Below, piece by piece: positions 1-7,688 of a stretch of DNA of 64,000 nt. A model generated the notes under the pieces. The model was not told where the DNA came from and searched no databases. It was given only the letters and a program-made list of their open reading frames with translations. The DNA is from Glycomyces algeriensis (GTDB lineage Bacteria > Actinomycetota > Actinomycetes > Mycobacteriales > Micromonosporaceae), in assembly GCF_027622855.1 (NCBI RefSeq), contig NZ_JAPZVR010000003.1, forward strand, positions 459,148 to 523,147, in the 5' to 3' direction. Positions within the stretch are counted from its first letter, which is position 1, and each line of letters starts with the position of its first letter. Position numbers and translations under genes: made by a program.

Positions 1-816
1 GGCGAGGTCGGTGACCGCGCCTCCGCCGACGCCGACGACGAGGTCGGTGCGGGTGAAGCCTTCGGCCCCGAGGGCCTCCCAGACCTGCTCGGCGACGCTG
101 ACGGTCTTGCCGTCCTCGGCGTCGGGCAGTTCCATGAGGGTGGCCTCGACGCCGTCGGGACACAGGGCGCCGACGCGTTCGGCGAGCTCGGCGGTGCTCG
201 CGGTGTGGAGCACGGCGACCCGGGCGGCCCTGCCGAGGAACTCGGGGAGCCTGTCGGTGGTGCCGCGTCCGATGAGGACCGGGTAGGGCTGCTCGGCGTC
301 GTTCACGGTGACCGTGGCGACGGCGAGCTTCGCGACGATCTCGGCGGTCAGGTCGTCCACGTCCCTTCCGGTGGTGTCGATCGCGAAGGTCTCGACCTCG
401 CGGTAGAGCGGCAGGCGCTCGTCCATGAGGCGCCGGAGCGTGGCGCGCGGGTTCACCTGCAGGAGCGGGCGGCCCTTGTCTATCTCGGTGCGCTTCACGG
501 CTTCGCCGAGGCCCACTTCGAGGTGGACGACGGTGGCGTCGGCGAGGAGCTTGCGGGTGGCCTCGGCGAGGACGGCGCCGCCGCCGAGCGCGAGGACGCC
601 GTCGTGCTCGGCCACGGCCCGGCGCACGGCTTCGCGTTCGAGCGCGCGGAAGTGCTCCTCGCCCTCGTCGATGAAGATGTCCGGGATCGGCTTGCCGGCG
701 GCGTCGGCGATGTCGGCGTCGGCGTCGCGGAACGGCGCGTCGAGCGCGGCGGCCAGCGCCCGGCCGATGGTGGTCTTGCCCGAGCCCGGGGGTCCGACAA
801 TGACGACGAGCGCCAC
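1..816 (-). CDS. aroKB: Bifunctional shikimate kinase / 3-dehydroquinate synthase, partial at left edge
   Basis: The frame is open for 272 codons from GTG 816 to the window edge. Residues 1-165 are a shikimate kinase: P-loop GPPGSGKTT near residue 8, a GGGAV motif, and a KGRPLL lid. Without any stop codon the frame runs through a short hinge (LAVATVTVND, about residues 164-173) into the start of 3-dehydroquinate synthase, reaching the conserved VGVGGGAVTDLA at the edge. The kinase phosphorylates shikimate and AroB makes 3-dehydroquinate from DAHP, both in the chorismate pathway in the cytosol. The GTG overlaps the aroC stop (TAGTG), so the pair is translationally coupled. An in-frame GTG at 306 could also start a separate AroB. 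Bifunctional AroKB proteins are known in other bacteria; the fusion here is read directly. The AroB C-terminus lies outside the window. Confidence 0.93.
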   Translation of the reverse strand, partial: MALVVIVGPPGSGKTTIGRALAAALDAPFRDADADIADAAGKPIPDIFIDEGEEHFRALEREAVRRAVAEHDGVLALGGGAVLAEATRKLLADATVVHLEVGLGEAVKRTEIDKGRPLLQVNPRATLRRLMDERLPLYREVETFAIDTTGRDVDDLTAEIVAKLAVATVTVNDAEQPYPVLIGRGTTDRLPEFLGRAARVAVLHTASTAELAERVGALCPDGVEATLMELPDAEDGKTVSVAEQVWEALGAEGFTRTDLVVGVGGGAVTDLA

Positions 817-1994
817 TACTTCACCCGCAGGTGTTCGATGTACTGCTCGAAGTTGCGTCGGGATTCGGCGACCGAGTCGCCGCCGAACTTCTCCAGGGCC
901 GCTTCGGCGAGGACGTAGGCGACCATGTGCTCGGCGACGACGGCCCCAGCGGGGACCGCGCAGACGTCGGAGCGCTGGTTGATGGCCTCGGCCGCTTCGC
1001 CGGTGACGGTGTCGATGGTGCGCAGCGGGCGCGTGAGCGAGGAGATCGGCTTGAGCATCGCGGAGACGCGGAGCGGCTGGCCGGTGGTGATGCCGCCTTC
1101 GAGGCCGCCGGCGCGGTCGGTGAGGCGCTGGACGCCGTCGGGGCCGGGCACGATCTCGTCGTGCGCGGAGGAGCCGCGGACTGAGGCCTGCATGAGGCCG
1201 TCGCCGATCTCGACGGCCTTGACCGACTGGATCGACATGAGCGCGGTGGCGAGGCGGGCGTCGAGCTTGCGGTCCCACTGGACGTGGGAGCCGAGGCCGG
1301 GCGGGAGGTTGTAGGCGAGGACCTCGACGACGCCGCCGAGGGTGTCGGCGTCCTTCTTGGCGGCGTCGACCTCGGCGACCATGCGGGCGGAGGCCTCGGG
1401 GTCCATGCAGCGCAGCGGGTCGGCGTCGACGGCGTCGAAGTCGTCCGGGGTCGGCACGAGGCCTTCCTTGGCGCGCACCGGGCCGAGGGCCTTGACGTGG
1501 GAGACGATCTCGATGCCGAAGGCCTGCTTGAGGAAGGCCTTCGCGGCGGTGCCACCGGCGACGCGGGCGGCGGTCTCGCGGGCGGAGGCGCGCTCGAGGA
1601 TCGGGCGGGCGTCGTCGTGGTCGTACTTCTGCATGCCGGCGAGGTCGGCGTGGCCGGGGCGCGGGCGGGTGAGCGGGGCGTTGCGGGCGATCCCGGCGAG
1701 TTCGGCCGGGTCGACCGGGTCGGCGGCCATGACGGTCTCCCACTTGGGCCACTCGGAGTTGCCGACGCGGATGGCGACCGGCGAGCCGAGGGTGCGGCCG
1801 TGGCGGACGCCGCCGATGAAGCTGACGGCGTCGGCCTCGAACTTCATGCGGGCGCCGCGGCCGTAACCGAGGCGGCGGCGGGCGAGTTCGGCCGCTACCG
1901 CGCCGGTGGTCAGTTCGATGCCGGCGGGCAGGCCGTCGAGCGTGACCACGAGTTCGGGTCCGTGAGATTCTCCAGCTGTCATCCATCGCAACAC
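816..1994 (-). CDS. aroC: Chorismate synthase
   Basis: Converts 5-enolpyruvylshikimate-3-phosphate to chorismate using reduced FMN. The 392-residue protein has the family N-terminus [14 protein letters not shown], the [14 protein letters not shown] segment and a C-terminal region with [16 protein letters not shown], at normal family length. I place the start at GTG 1994 because chorismate synthases typically begin one to three residues before LRW; a GTG at 2033 would add 13 residues of no family likeness. The gene is directly upstream of aroKB with overlapping stop and start codons, so the three activities are made from one message. Confidence 0.95.
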   Translation of the reverse strand: MLRWMTAGESHGPELVVTLDGLPAGIELTTGAVAAELARRRLGYGRGARMKFEADAVSFIGGVRHGRTLGSPVAIRVGNSEWPKWETVMAADPVDPAELAGIARNAPLTRPRPGHADLAGMQKYDHDDARPILERASARETAARVAGGTAAKAFLKQAFGIEIVSHVKALGPVRAKEGLVPTPDDFDAVDADPLRCMDPEASARMVAEVDAAKKDADTLGGVVEVLAYNLPPGLGSHVQWDRKLDARLATALMSIQSVKAVEIGDGLMQASVRGSSAHDEIVPGPDGVQRLTDRAGGLEGGITTGQPLRVSAMLKPISSLTRPLRTIDTVTGEAAEAINQRSDVCAVPAGAVVAEHMVAYVLAEAALEKFGGDSVAESRRNFEQYIEHLRVK

Positions 1995-2112
1995 GCCGTC
2001 AAGTCTGCCACCCGGCCGGATGTGATCAGGCACCTGGTGGAAAGCGTGTCTCAGGTGCTGGGCGCGGCGGTGTCCGCCCCCGGCGCGCGGGGGCGGTGCG
2101 GCCGGTTCGCGG

Positions 2113-2466
2113 CTACTTGCTGTAGTGGGCCTTGCCGAAGTCGATGAGGACGACCTTGTCGTCGCCCATGACCTCCGCGTCGTGGCCCGGCGGGATGTCG
2201 AACGCGTCCCCGGCGCTGATGTCCTTGTCGGTGCCGTCGTTCATGTGGACCATCAGGTGCCCTTCGAGGCAGTACCCGAGGTGGTGGACTTCGCAGCTGT
2301 CGGTGCCCGCCATGGGCTTGACGTCGTTGGACCAGCGCCAGCCCTTCGTGAATTCGGCGCGTTCGACGGGCATGCCGTCGATCATCACCGTGTCCTTCTG
2401 TCCGTGGCCGCTCAGGTTCACGGACTCGTCCGGCTGGTTGAAGTTCTTGATCGCGAGTTGACTCAT
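2113..2466 (-). CDS. Small cupin-domain protein
   Basis: A 117-residue single-domain cupin. The beta-barrel signature [18 protein letters not shown] is followed by [26 protein letters not shown]. The start ATG 2466 is preceded by a strong AGGGGGGCG ribosome site at about 8 nt; the frame stays open upstream to 2592 but without family sequence. The metal ligands are not canonical, so catalytic activity is uncertain; such proteins are often called ethanolamine utilisation-type or 'cupin domain-containing' proteins. It is divergent from the LacI-type gene at 2662 and shares a 195-bp intergenic region with it. The substrate is unknown. Confidence 0.75.
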   Translation of the reverse strand: MSQLAIKNFNQPDESVNLSGHGQKDTVMIDGMPVERAEFTKGWRWSNDVKPMAGTDSCEVHHLGYCLEGHLMVHMNDGTDKDISAGDAFDIPPGHDAEVMGDDKVVLIDFGKAHYSK

Positions 2467-2661
2467 GGTTCTCGCCCCCCTGGATATGAGTCTATGCCCG
2501 CATTGAGAGGGATGTTCATATTCATCGCCCCGGATATGTGCAAGGGGTTGCCGAAACCGGCCTTCCTGGAGCCGGGTGGTTACACTGGTCACTTCGTTCC
2601 CAGGTCACCCCCTCGATACTGGAACTTTCAACAAAGCTGCATAAGGAAGGACGACGGTGCG

Positions 2662-3717
2662 ATGAGCCCCCAGCACGCGCGGAAATCCCCAGACCGCTCC
2701 CCGGCACCGCGGTCTCGCAAGCCCACGATGGCGGACGTCGCCGCGGAGGTCGGCGTCTCGCGGGCGCTGGTGTCGCTGGTGTTCCGCGGCCAGCCCGGCG
2801 CGAGCCCCGACACCCGGGAGCGGGTCTTCGCCGCCGCCGCGAAGCTCGGCTACAAGCCCGACATGGCCGCGCGGCTGCTCGCCCGCGGCCGCAGCAAGGT
2901 CCTCGGCGTGCTCTTCACCGCCCGCAACCCGTACCACATCGACCTCGTGGAGGCGATCTATCCGGCGGCCGAGGAGCTCGGCTACGACCTGGTGCTCAGC
3001 GCCACGGTGCCGACCCGCAACGAGCACAACGCGATCGAGGCCCTCATCGGGCACCGCAGCGAGGCGCTGCTGCTGTGCGGGCCCACGATCCCCGACGAGG
3101 ACGTCAGCGAACTGGGCTCGCGGGTGCCCACAGTGGTGCTCGGCCGCCACATCAAGGGCGCGCGGGTCGACGTGGTGACCTCGTACGACCGGCCCGGCGC
3201 CCGCGAGGTGGTCGACTACCTGGTGGGCCTGGGGCACCGCGACATCGTGCACGTGGACGCGGGCAACCGGCCCGGCGGGCCGGAGCGGCGGCGCGCCTAC
3301 CGGGACGCGATGCGCGCGCACGGCCTGACCGACCGCATCCGGGTCATCCCCGGGAACCACTCCCAGGAGGGCGGCTCGGAGGCGGCGCGGCTCCTGCTGC
3401 TGGAGAAGGACGCGCCGCTGCCCACGGCGGTGTTCGCGGCGAACGACCAGTGCGCGATCGGGCTGCTCGACGTGTTCACCCGCGCCGGTGTGAAGATCCC
3501 CGAGCAGGTCTCGATCGTGGGCTACGACGACAGCCACATCGCCGGCCTCAGCCACATCGACCTGACGACGGTGCGCCAGGACGTGCCGCGCCTCGCGCAG
3601 CTCGCCGTCGAGGCGGCCGACGAGCAACTCAGGGGCGCAAGGGAACCGGGCGTGTACCTGAAGCTGGAGTCCAAGCTGGTCGTCCGCGGGACGAGCGGGC
3701 CGCCCGCCTCGCAGTGA
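2662..3717 (+). CDS. LacI-family transcriptional regulator, CebR-like by context
   Basis: A 351-residue LacI/GalR repressor. The N-terminal helix-turn-helix and hinge helix occupy residues 22-75 (PTMADVAAEVGVSRALVSLVFRG), followed by a periplasmic-binding-protein fold running to the C-terminus (VLGVLFTARNPYHIDLVE, FAANDQCAIGLLDV, SIVGYDDSHIAGLS). The start ATG 2662 lies 12 nt after AGGAAGG. It is immediately upstream of, and co-oriented with, the secreted GH9 cellulase. A 12/14 match to the CebR operator lies between that gene's promoter and its ribosome site, so the simplest reading is a cello-oligosaccharide-responsive repressor of the cellulase. The effector is inferred from context only. 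Confidence 0.88.
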   Translation: MSPQHARKSPDRSPAPRSRKPTMADVAAEVGVSRALVSLVFRGQPGASPDTRERVFAAAAKLGYKPDMAARLLARGRSKVLGVLFTARNPYHIDLVEAIYPAAEELGYDLVLSATVPTRNEHNAIEALIGHRSEALLLCGPTIPDEDVSELGSRVPTVVLGRHIKGARVDVVTSYDRPGAREVVDYLVGLGHRDIVHVDAGNRPGGPERRRAYRDAMRAHGLTDRIRVIPGNHSQEGGSEAARLLLLEKDAPLPTAVFAANDQCAIGLLDVFTRAGVKIPEQVSIVGYDDSHIAGLSHIDLTTVRQDVPRLAQLAVEAADEQLRGAREPGVYLKLESKLVVRGTSGPPASQ

Positions 3718-3746
3718 TTGACATTTACATATATGAATGACAAGAT
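3718..3746 (+). promoter_or_regulatory. Promoter of the GH9 cellulase gene
   Basis: A perfect -35 TTGACA (3718-3723) starts one base after the LacI-gene stop. A 17-bp spacer leads to CAAGAT (3741-3746), a 3/6 -10 match. The spacer is unusually AT-rich for this genome and holds an imperfect dyad, CATT...AATG at 3722-3739 with 7 of 9 pairs. The predicted transcription start is near 3753, about 35 nt before ATG 3788. Confidence 0.6.
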
Positions 3747-3752
3747 GGCGTG

Positions 3753-3766
3753 TGGTATCGCTCCCA
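3753..3766 (+). promoter_or_regulatory. CebR-like operator
   Basis: TGGTATCGCTCCCA matches 12 of 14 bases of the actinomycete CebR operator TGGGAGCGCTCCCA, and the right half is perfect. It sits on the predicted transcription start of the cellulase, where a repressor would block initiation, and directly downstream of a LacI-family gene. Binding is inferred. Confidence 0.55.
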
Positions 3767-3787
3767 ATCCTTTCGGAGGGCTCCCCC

Positions 3788-6373
3788 ATGCCGCGAACCG
3801 CAGTCCGCCGGAGACGCCTCGGCGTCGCCGTACTCACCGCTCTGGCCCTCGGCGCCGCCGCCGCGGCGCCGGCCGCTCAGGCCCAGGACGAGGAGCCCAC
3901 CGACCTCATCACCAACGGCGACTTCGCCGCCGGCACCAACGGCTGGTGGACCACCGCCAACCTCACCGGCGCGGTCGCCGACGGCGAATGGTGCATCGAC
4001 GTGCCCGGCGGCACGGCGAACGCCTGGGACGCCATCGTCGGCCAGGACGGCCTGCCGCTCGTCACCGGCGAGTCGTACGAGCTGCGCTTCACCGCGCGCG
4101 CCTCCACCGACGTGAGCGTCCGCGCCCTCGTGCAGCGCCCGGTCGACCCCTGGCCGACCGCGGTCGAGGAGTTCCCCCTGCTCACGAGCGAGGCGCAGGA
4201 CTTCAGCTACGCCTTCACCGCCAGCGCCGACTGGTCGGACGCGCAACTCGCGTTCCAGATCGGCCGCAATGCCGAGCCATGGCAGTTCTGCCTATCGGAG
4301 GTCCAGTTGCTCACCGGAGCCGAACCCCCCGTCTACGAGCCCGATACGGGGCCGCGCGTACGCGTGAACCAGGTCGGCTACCTCCCCGACGGACCCAAGC
4401 AGGCCACACTCGTCACCGAGGCGACCGATCCGGTCCCGTGGCAGCTCCGCAATGCCGAGGGCGCCCTGGTCGCCGAAGGCGACTCGACGCCGCACGGCCC
4501 TGAGGCCACCTCCGGCGAATCGGTGCACGTGATCGACTTCTCCGGGGGCTCCGCGACCGGCGAGGGCTTCACCCTCACCGCCGACGGCGAGACCTCCTAC
4601 CCGTTTGCGATCGGCGGGAACCCCTACCGGGACATGGCGGTCGACGCGATGTCCTTCTTCTACCCGCAGCGCTCGGGGATCGCGATCGACGACACGATCG
4701 CACCCGGGTACGGCCGCGAGGCCGGGCACGTCGACGTCGCGCCGAACCAGGGCGACAGCGCCGTGCCCTGCTACGCCGAGGCGTGCGACTACACCCTGGA
4801 CGTGGCCGGCGGCTGGTACGACGCGGGCGACCACGGCAAGTACGTCGTCAACGGCGGCATCTCCGTCGCCCAGCTCATGTCCGTGTACGAGCGGGCGCTC
4901 CACGCCCCCACCGGCGACGCGAGCCTCCTCGAGGACGGCAGCCTGCGCATCCCCGAACACGGCGACGGCGTCCCCGACGTGCTCGACGAGGCCCGCTGGG
5001 AGGTCGAGTTCCTGCTCTCCATGCAGGTGCCCGCGGGCGAGGAACTGGCGGGCATGGCCCACCACAAGATCCACGACGAGAACTGGACCGGCCTGCCGCT
5101 CCTGCCGGCCGACGACCCGCAGCCGCGCTACCTCTACCCGCCGTCGACCGCGGCGACCCTGAACCTGGCCGCGGCCGCGGCCCAGGCCGCGCGCCTGTTC
5201 GCGCCCTACGACGCCGAGTTCGCGGCCGAGTGCCTCGAGGCGGCCGAGACCGCCTGGGCGGCCGCACTGGCGCACCCGGACGTGTACGCGCCCGACACCA
5301 GCCCGGCCGGCGGCGGCCCCTACGGCGACTCCAACGTGAGCGACGAGTTCTACTGGGCAGCAGCCGAACTGTTCCTGACCACCGGCAAGAAGACCTACGA
5401 GGAGCACGTCCTCGACTCGAAGCTGCACGAGGACGACGTGTTCGGCCCCGGCGCCTTCTCCTGGGCCAGCGTGGCGGCGATCGCCAAGCTCGACCTGGCC
5501 CTCGTCCCCAACGCCCTGCCAGGCCGCGACGACGTGGTCGCGCAGGTCGTGGCCGGTGCGGACAACTACCTCGAGCTGCAGGCCGCGAGCCCGTGGGGCC
5601 TGTCCTACGGCTCCAGCGGGACCTTCGACTGGGGCTCCAACAGCGCCGTGCTCAACGAGCTCGTGGTCGTGGCCACCGCCTTCGACCTCACCGGCGAGGC
5701 GCAGTACCGCGACGGCGTGCTCGGCGGCCTGGACTACCTCCTGGGCCGCAACGCGCTCGGGAACTCCTATGTGACCGGGTACGGCTCGCACGACTCGCAC
5801 AACATGCACAGCCGCTGGTACGCCAACCAGCTCGACCCGAGCCTGCCGAACCCGCCCGCCGGGACGCTCGCGGGCGGCCCGAACAGCGTCACCGCGACCT
5901 GGGACCCGATCGCGCAGCGCTGGCTCAACGGCTGCGCGCCGCAGCGGTGCTACATCGACGACATCGGCTCATGGGCGACGAACGAGCTGACGATCAACTG
6001 GAACGCCCCGCTCGCGCAGATCGCGAACTTCGCGGCCGAGCAGGCCGGCACCGTGTCGACGTCGCCGTCGTGCAAGGTGGAGTACCGGATCAACGGCCAG
6101 TGGCCGGGCGGGTTCAACGCGCAGATCCTCGTCACCAACACCGGTGCCGAGCCGCTGCAGGACCTCACGCTCACGTGGGCCCTGCCGACCGGCCAGTCGA
6201 TCGTCCACTCGTGGAGCGTGGCCCTGGTCCAGGACGGCCACACCGTGACCGCCACCGAACTGGGCGGCGGCTACGACCTCAAGCCGGGCCGGACTTACTC
6301 GTTCGGACTCATCGGGAGCAAGGACGCCCGCACCGCGGTCGCCCCCGCATCGGTGAGCTGCTCCGCGGGTTAG
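3788..6373 (+). CDS. Secreted modular GH9 cellulase (CBM4_9-CelD_N-GH9-CBM2)
   Basis: An 861-residue exported cellulase. A signal peptide spans residues 1-33 (twin-basic start, long Ala/Leu core, QAQ end). A CBM4_9-like beta-sandwich follows at about 38-175 (LITNGDFAAGTNGWW). The Ig-like CelD_N domain starts near 188 (RVRVNQVGYLPDG). The GH9 (alpha/alpha)6 barrel spans about 278-745, with DAGDHGKY near 344 supplying the base aspartates and NELTINWN near 731 supplying the acid glutamate. A C-terminal family 2 cellulose-binding module covers 761-861, between its two cysteines. This layout is that of processive or exo-acting GH9 enzymes, though mode cannot be read from sequence. The start ATG 3788 has GGAGGG at 3776. 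A strong hairpin terminator follows. Confidence 0.95.
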   Translation: MPRTAVRRRRLGVAVLTALALGAAAAAPAAQAQDEEPTDLITNGDFAAGTNGWWTTANLTGAVADGEWCIDVPGGTANAWDAIVGQDGLPLVTGESYELRFTARASTDVSVRALVQRPVDPWPTAVEEFPLLTSEAQDFSYAFTASADWSDAQLAFQIGRNAEPWQFCLSEVQLLTGAEPPVYEPDTGPRVRVNQVGYLPDGPKQATLVTEATDPVPWQLRNAEGALVAEGDSTPHGPEATSGESVHVIDFSGGSATGEGFTLTADGETSYPFAIGGNPYRDMAVDAMSFFYPQRSGIAIDDTIAPGYGREAGHVDVAPNQGDSAVPCYAEACDYTLDVAGGWYDAGDHGKYVVNGGISVAQLMSVYERALHAPTGDASLLEDGSLRIPEHGDGVPDVLDEARWEVEFLLSMQVPAGEELAGMAHHKIHDENWTGLPLLPADDPQPRYLYPPSTAATLNLAAAAAQAARLFAPYDAEFAAECLEAAETAWAAALAHPDVYAPDTSPAGGGPYGDSNVSDEFYWAAAELFLTTGKKTYEEHVLDSKLHEDDVFGPGAFSWASVAAIAKLDLALVPNALPGRDDVVAQVVAGADNYLELQAASPWGLSYGSSGTFDWGSNSAVLNELVVVATAFDLTGEAQYRDGVLGGLDYLLGRNALGNSYVTGYGSHDSHNMHSRWYANQLDPSLPNPPAGTLAGGPNSVTATWDPIAQRWLNGCAPQRCYIDDIGSWATNELTINWNAPLAQIANFAAEQAGTVSTSPSCKVEYRINGQWPGGFNAQILVTNTGAEPLQDLTLTWALPTGQSIVHSWSVALVQDGHTVTATELGGGYDLKPGRTYSFGLIGSKDARTAVAPASVSCSAG

Positions 6374-6401
6374 CGGCAAGGGGCCGTGCCCGGACACGGC
6401 G

Positions 6402-6436
6402 AAGGGGCGGTCCACGGTGTCAGTGGACCGCCCCTT
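6402..6436 (+). terminator. Hairpin terminator after the GH9 gene
   Basis: A perfect 14-bp stem (AAGGGGCGGTCCAC and its complement) with a 7-nt loop lies 28 nt after the cellulase stop. It can act on both strands and also faces the end of the small secreted-protein gene. No U-tract is visible, as is usual in actinobacteria. Confidence 0.75.
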
Positions 6437-6541
6437 GATGTTGCTCGCACTAGGTGCTCAGTGGTCGGCGCCCTCGGTGCTCAGACCGGCGGCAGCCCGG
6501 CCCGCGCATGAGGTGCCGCGCAGACCGCACCATGCAGCGTC

Positions 6542-6817
6542 TTAGTCGTCGTGGTGGTGGCCCTTGCCATCGACCCACACGTGCGAGTCGTTGAACTCGC
6601 ACGAGGCGTTGCCGTTCGTGAGCAGGTCGATGAGCTGGATCACGTTGACGTCGCTGACGTTGACGCAGAAGTTCGACAGCACGTTGACGCCGCCGAAGTC
6701 GTTCTGGTCGAAGTCGTAGTCGCTCGACGAGTGCGCCATCGCGGGCGAAGCGGCGCCGACAGCGATGAGGGTAGCGGCCCCCGCGGCCGCTGCGCCCTTG
6801 AGTGCTTTGCGAAGCAT
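6542..6817 (-). CDS. Small secreted protein, possibly chaplin/rodlin-like
   Basis: A 91-residue protein with a clear signal peptide (residues 1-28, ending PAMA). The mature part has only about 63 residues: an Asp/Asn-rich start (SSSDYDFDQNDFGG), an alternating Val/Asn stretch (VNVLSNFCVNVSDVNVIQ), two cysteines and a His/Asp tail (GHHHDD). The start ATG 6817 has AAGGAG at 7 nt; upstream codons in frame look random. The alternating hydrophobic-polar segment and paired cysteines recall actinomycete surface proteins such as chaplins, but no family signature is certain. It is monocistronic, preceded by an AT-rich 150-bp promoter region. Confidence 0.7.
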   Translation of the reverse strand: MLRKALKGAAAAGAATLIAVGAASPAMAHSSSDYDFDQNDFGGVNVLSNFCVNVSDVNVIQLIDLLTNGNASCEFNDSHVWVDGKGHHHDD

Positions 6818-6973
6818 GAAGGCTCCTTGTTTAGCAGTGATTGGACAGTCCTGATTGTCGGGACTGCTGGAAACTTTAGAGGCTGCTGCGACGAGTTCGT
6901 GATATTTCACGGTGTTTCGTTGGAAAAAACACTTTCACAATGATTTGCAAGTGTTGTGCACATTTGCACTCCG

Positions 6974-7582
6974 TCACTGCGAGAGCAACGGCGCCATGGC
7001 GACCCCCGCCGCGGTTCCCGCGAGCATCGCCGGGCCGTACGGGAAGTCCCTCCGGCCCATCGCCACCACCGCCGCGGCCTGCACGCCGCCCGCGACGACC
7101 GTGGCCACGAGCGCCAGCGCCGCGGCCTCCCAAGCGGCCCAACCGGTCACGAGCCCGAGCAGCCCGGCGAGCTTCACGTCGCCGAAGCCGACCTGGCCTG
7201 TCGCGGCGCCGATGCCGTACAGCGCCAAGGCGATCGCGGCGCACGCGGCGGCGCGCAGCAGCGTGTCGGGATCGCCCGTGGCGATGAGCAGCGCGCCCGC
7301 GAGCGGGTAGGCGGGGAGGATCAGCACGTCGGGCAGGCGCCGCTGGTAGACGTCGATCCAGCCGGCCGCGATGCCGACGGCGGCGACGGTGCCGAGGGCG
7401 AAGCCGTGGAGCAGTCCGTCAGCGCGCCAAGCGATCAGGAGCGCCGCGGTGAGGCTCGCAATCTTGATGAGGCGCGGGTCGGGATGGCGGTCGGTGGCGA
7501 GGGCGACGCAGCGGCCGAGGCCTGGACCCGCGAGGAGGGCGGCCGTGGCCGCGCCGATATAGAGAGCACCGGGGAAGAGCAC
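6974..7582 (-). CDS. Type IV prepilin peptidase (A24 family, CpaA/TadV-like)
   Basis: A 202-residue polytopic membrane protein, of the short A24 type lacking the N-methyltransferase domain. The two catalytic aspartates are seen in AGWIDVYQRRLPD (D77) and GFGDVKLAG (D135, the GxGD motif), with FPYGPAM near the C-terminus. Such enzymes cleave prepilin leader peptides at the membrane for type IV or Tad pili. No pilin, ATPase or secretin gene lies nearby, so its substrate is elsewhere. It follows uvrA's terminator in the same direction. Confidence 0.88.
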   Translation of the reverse strand: MLFPGALYIGAATAALLAGPGLGRCVALATDRHPDPRLIKIASLTAALLIAWRADGLLHGFALGTVAAVGIAAGWIDVYQRRLPDVLILPAYPLAGALLIATGDPDTLLRAAACAAIALALYGIGAATGQVGFGDVKLAGLLGLVTGWAAWEAAALALVATVVAGGVQAAAVVAMGRRDFPYGPAMLAGTAAGVAMAPLLSQ

Positions 7583-7618
7583 GCTGCGATGCTCGCATTC
7601 CGTTGGGGCCGAATGCGG

Positions 7619-7650
7619 GAGCGACGCGGCCGTGGTCGGCCGCGTCGCTC
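7619..7650 (-). terminator. uvrA terminator hairpin
   Basis: A perfect 14-bp GC stem (GAGCGACGCGGCCG with its complement) and TGGT loop lies 39 nt downstream of the uvrA stop on the minus strand, just before the prepilin peptidase gene. Confidence 0.75.
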
Positions 7651-7688
7651 GTTCCGTACGTATCCGGTTGTGCCGCTACGGGCCCGCC

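Noticed and set aside
791-799. GGTCCGACA, a copy of the damage-promoter box within aroKB
   Set aside because: It encodes the shikimate kinase P-loop, has no TANNNT at the required distance, and no gene starts downstream.
3722-3739. CATT...AATG dyad near the GH9 promoter as the same operator as at GH51
   Set aside because: Half-sites look alike but the spacing differs (10 versus 13 or more bp) and flanks do not match; a CebR-like site explains GH9 better.
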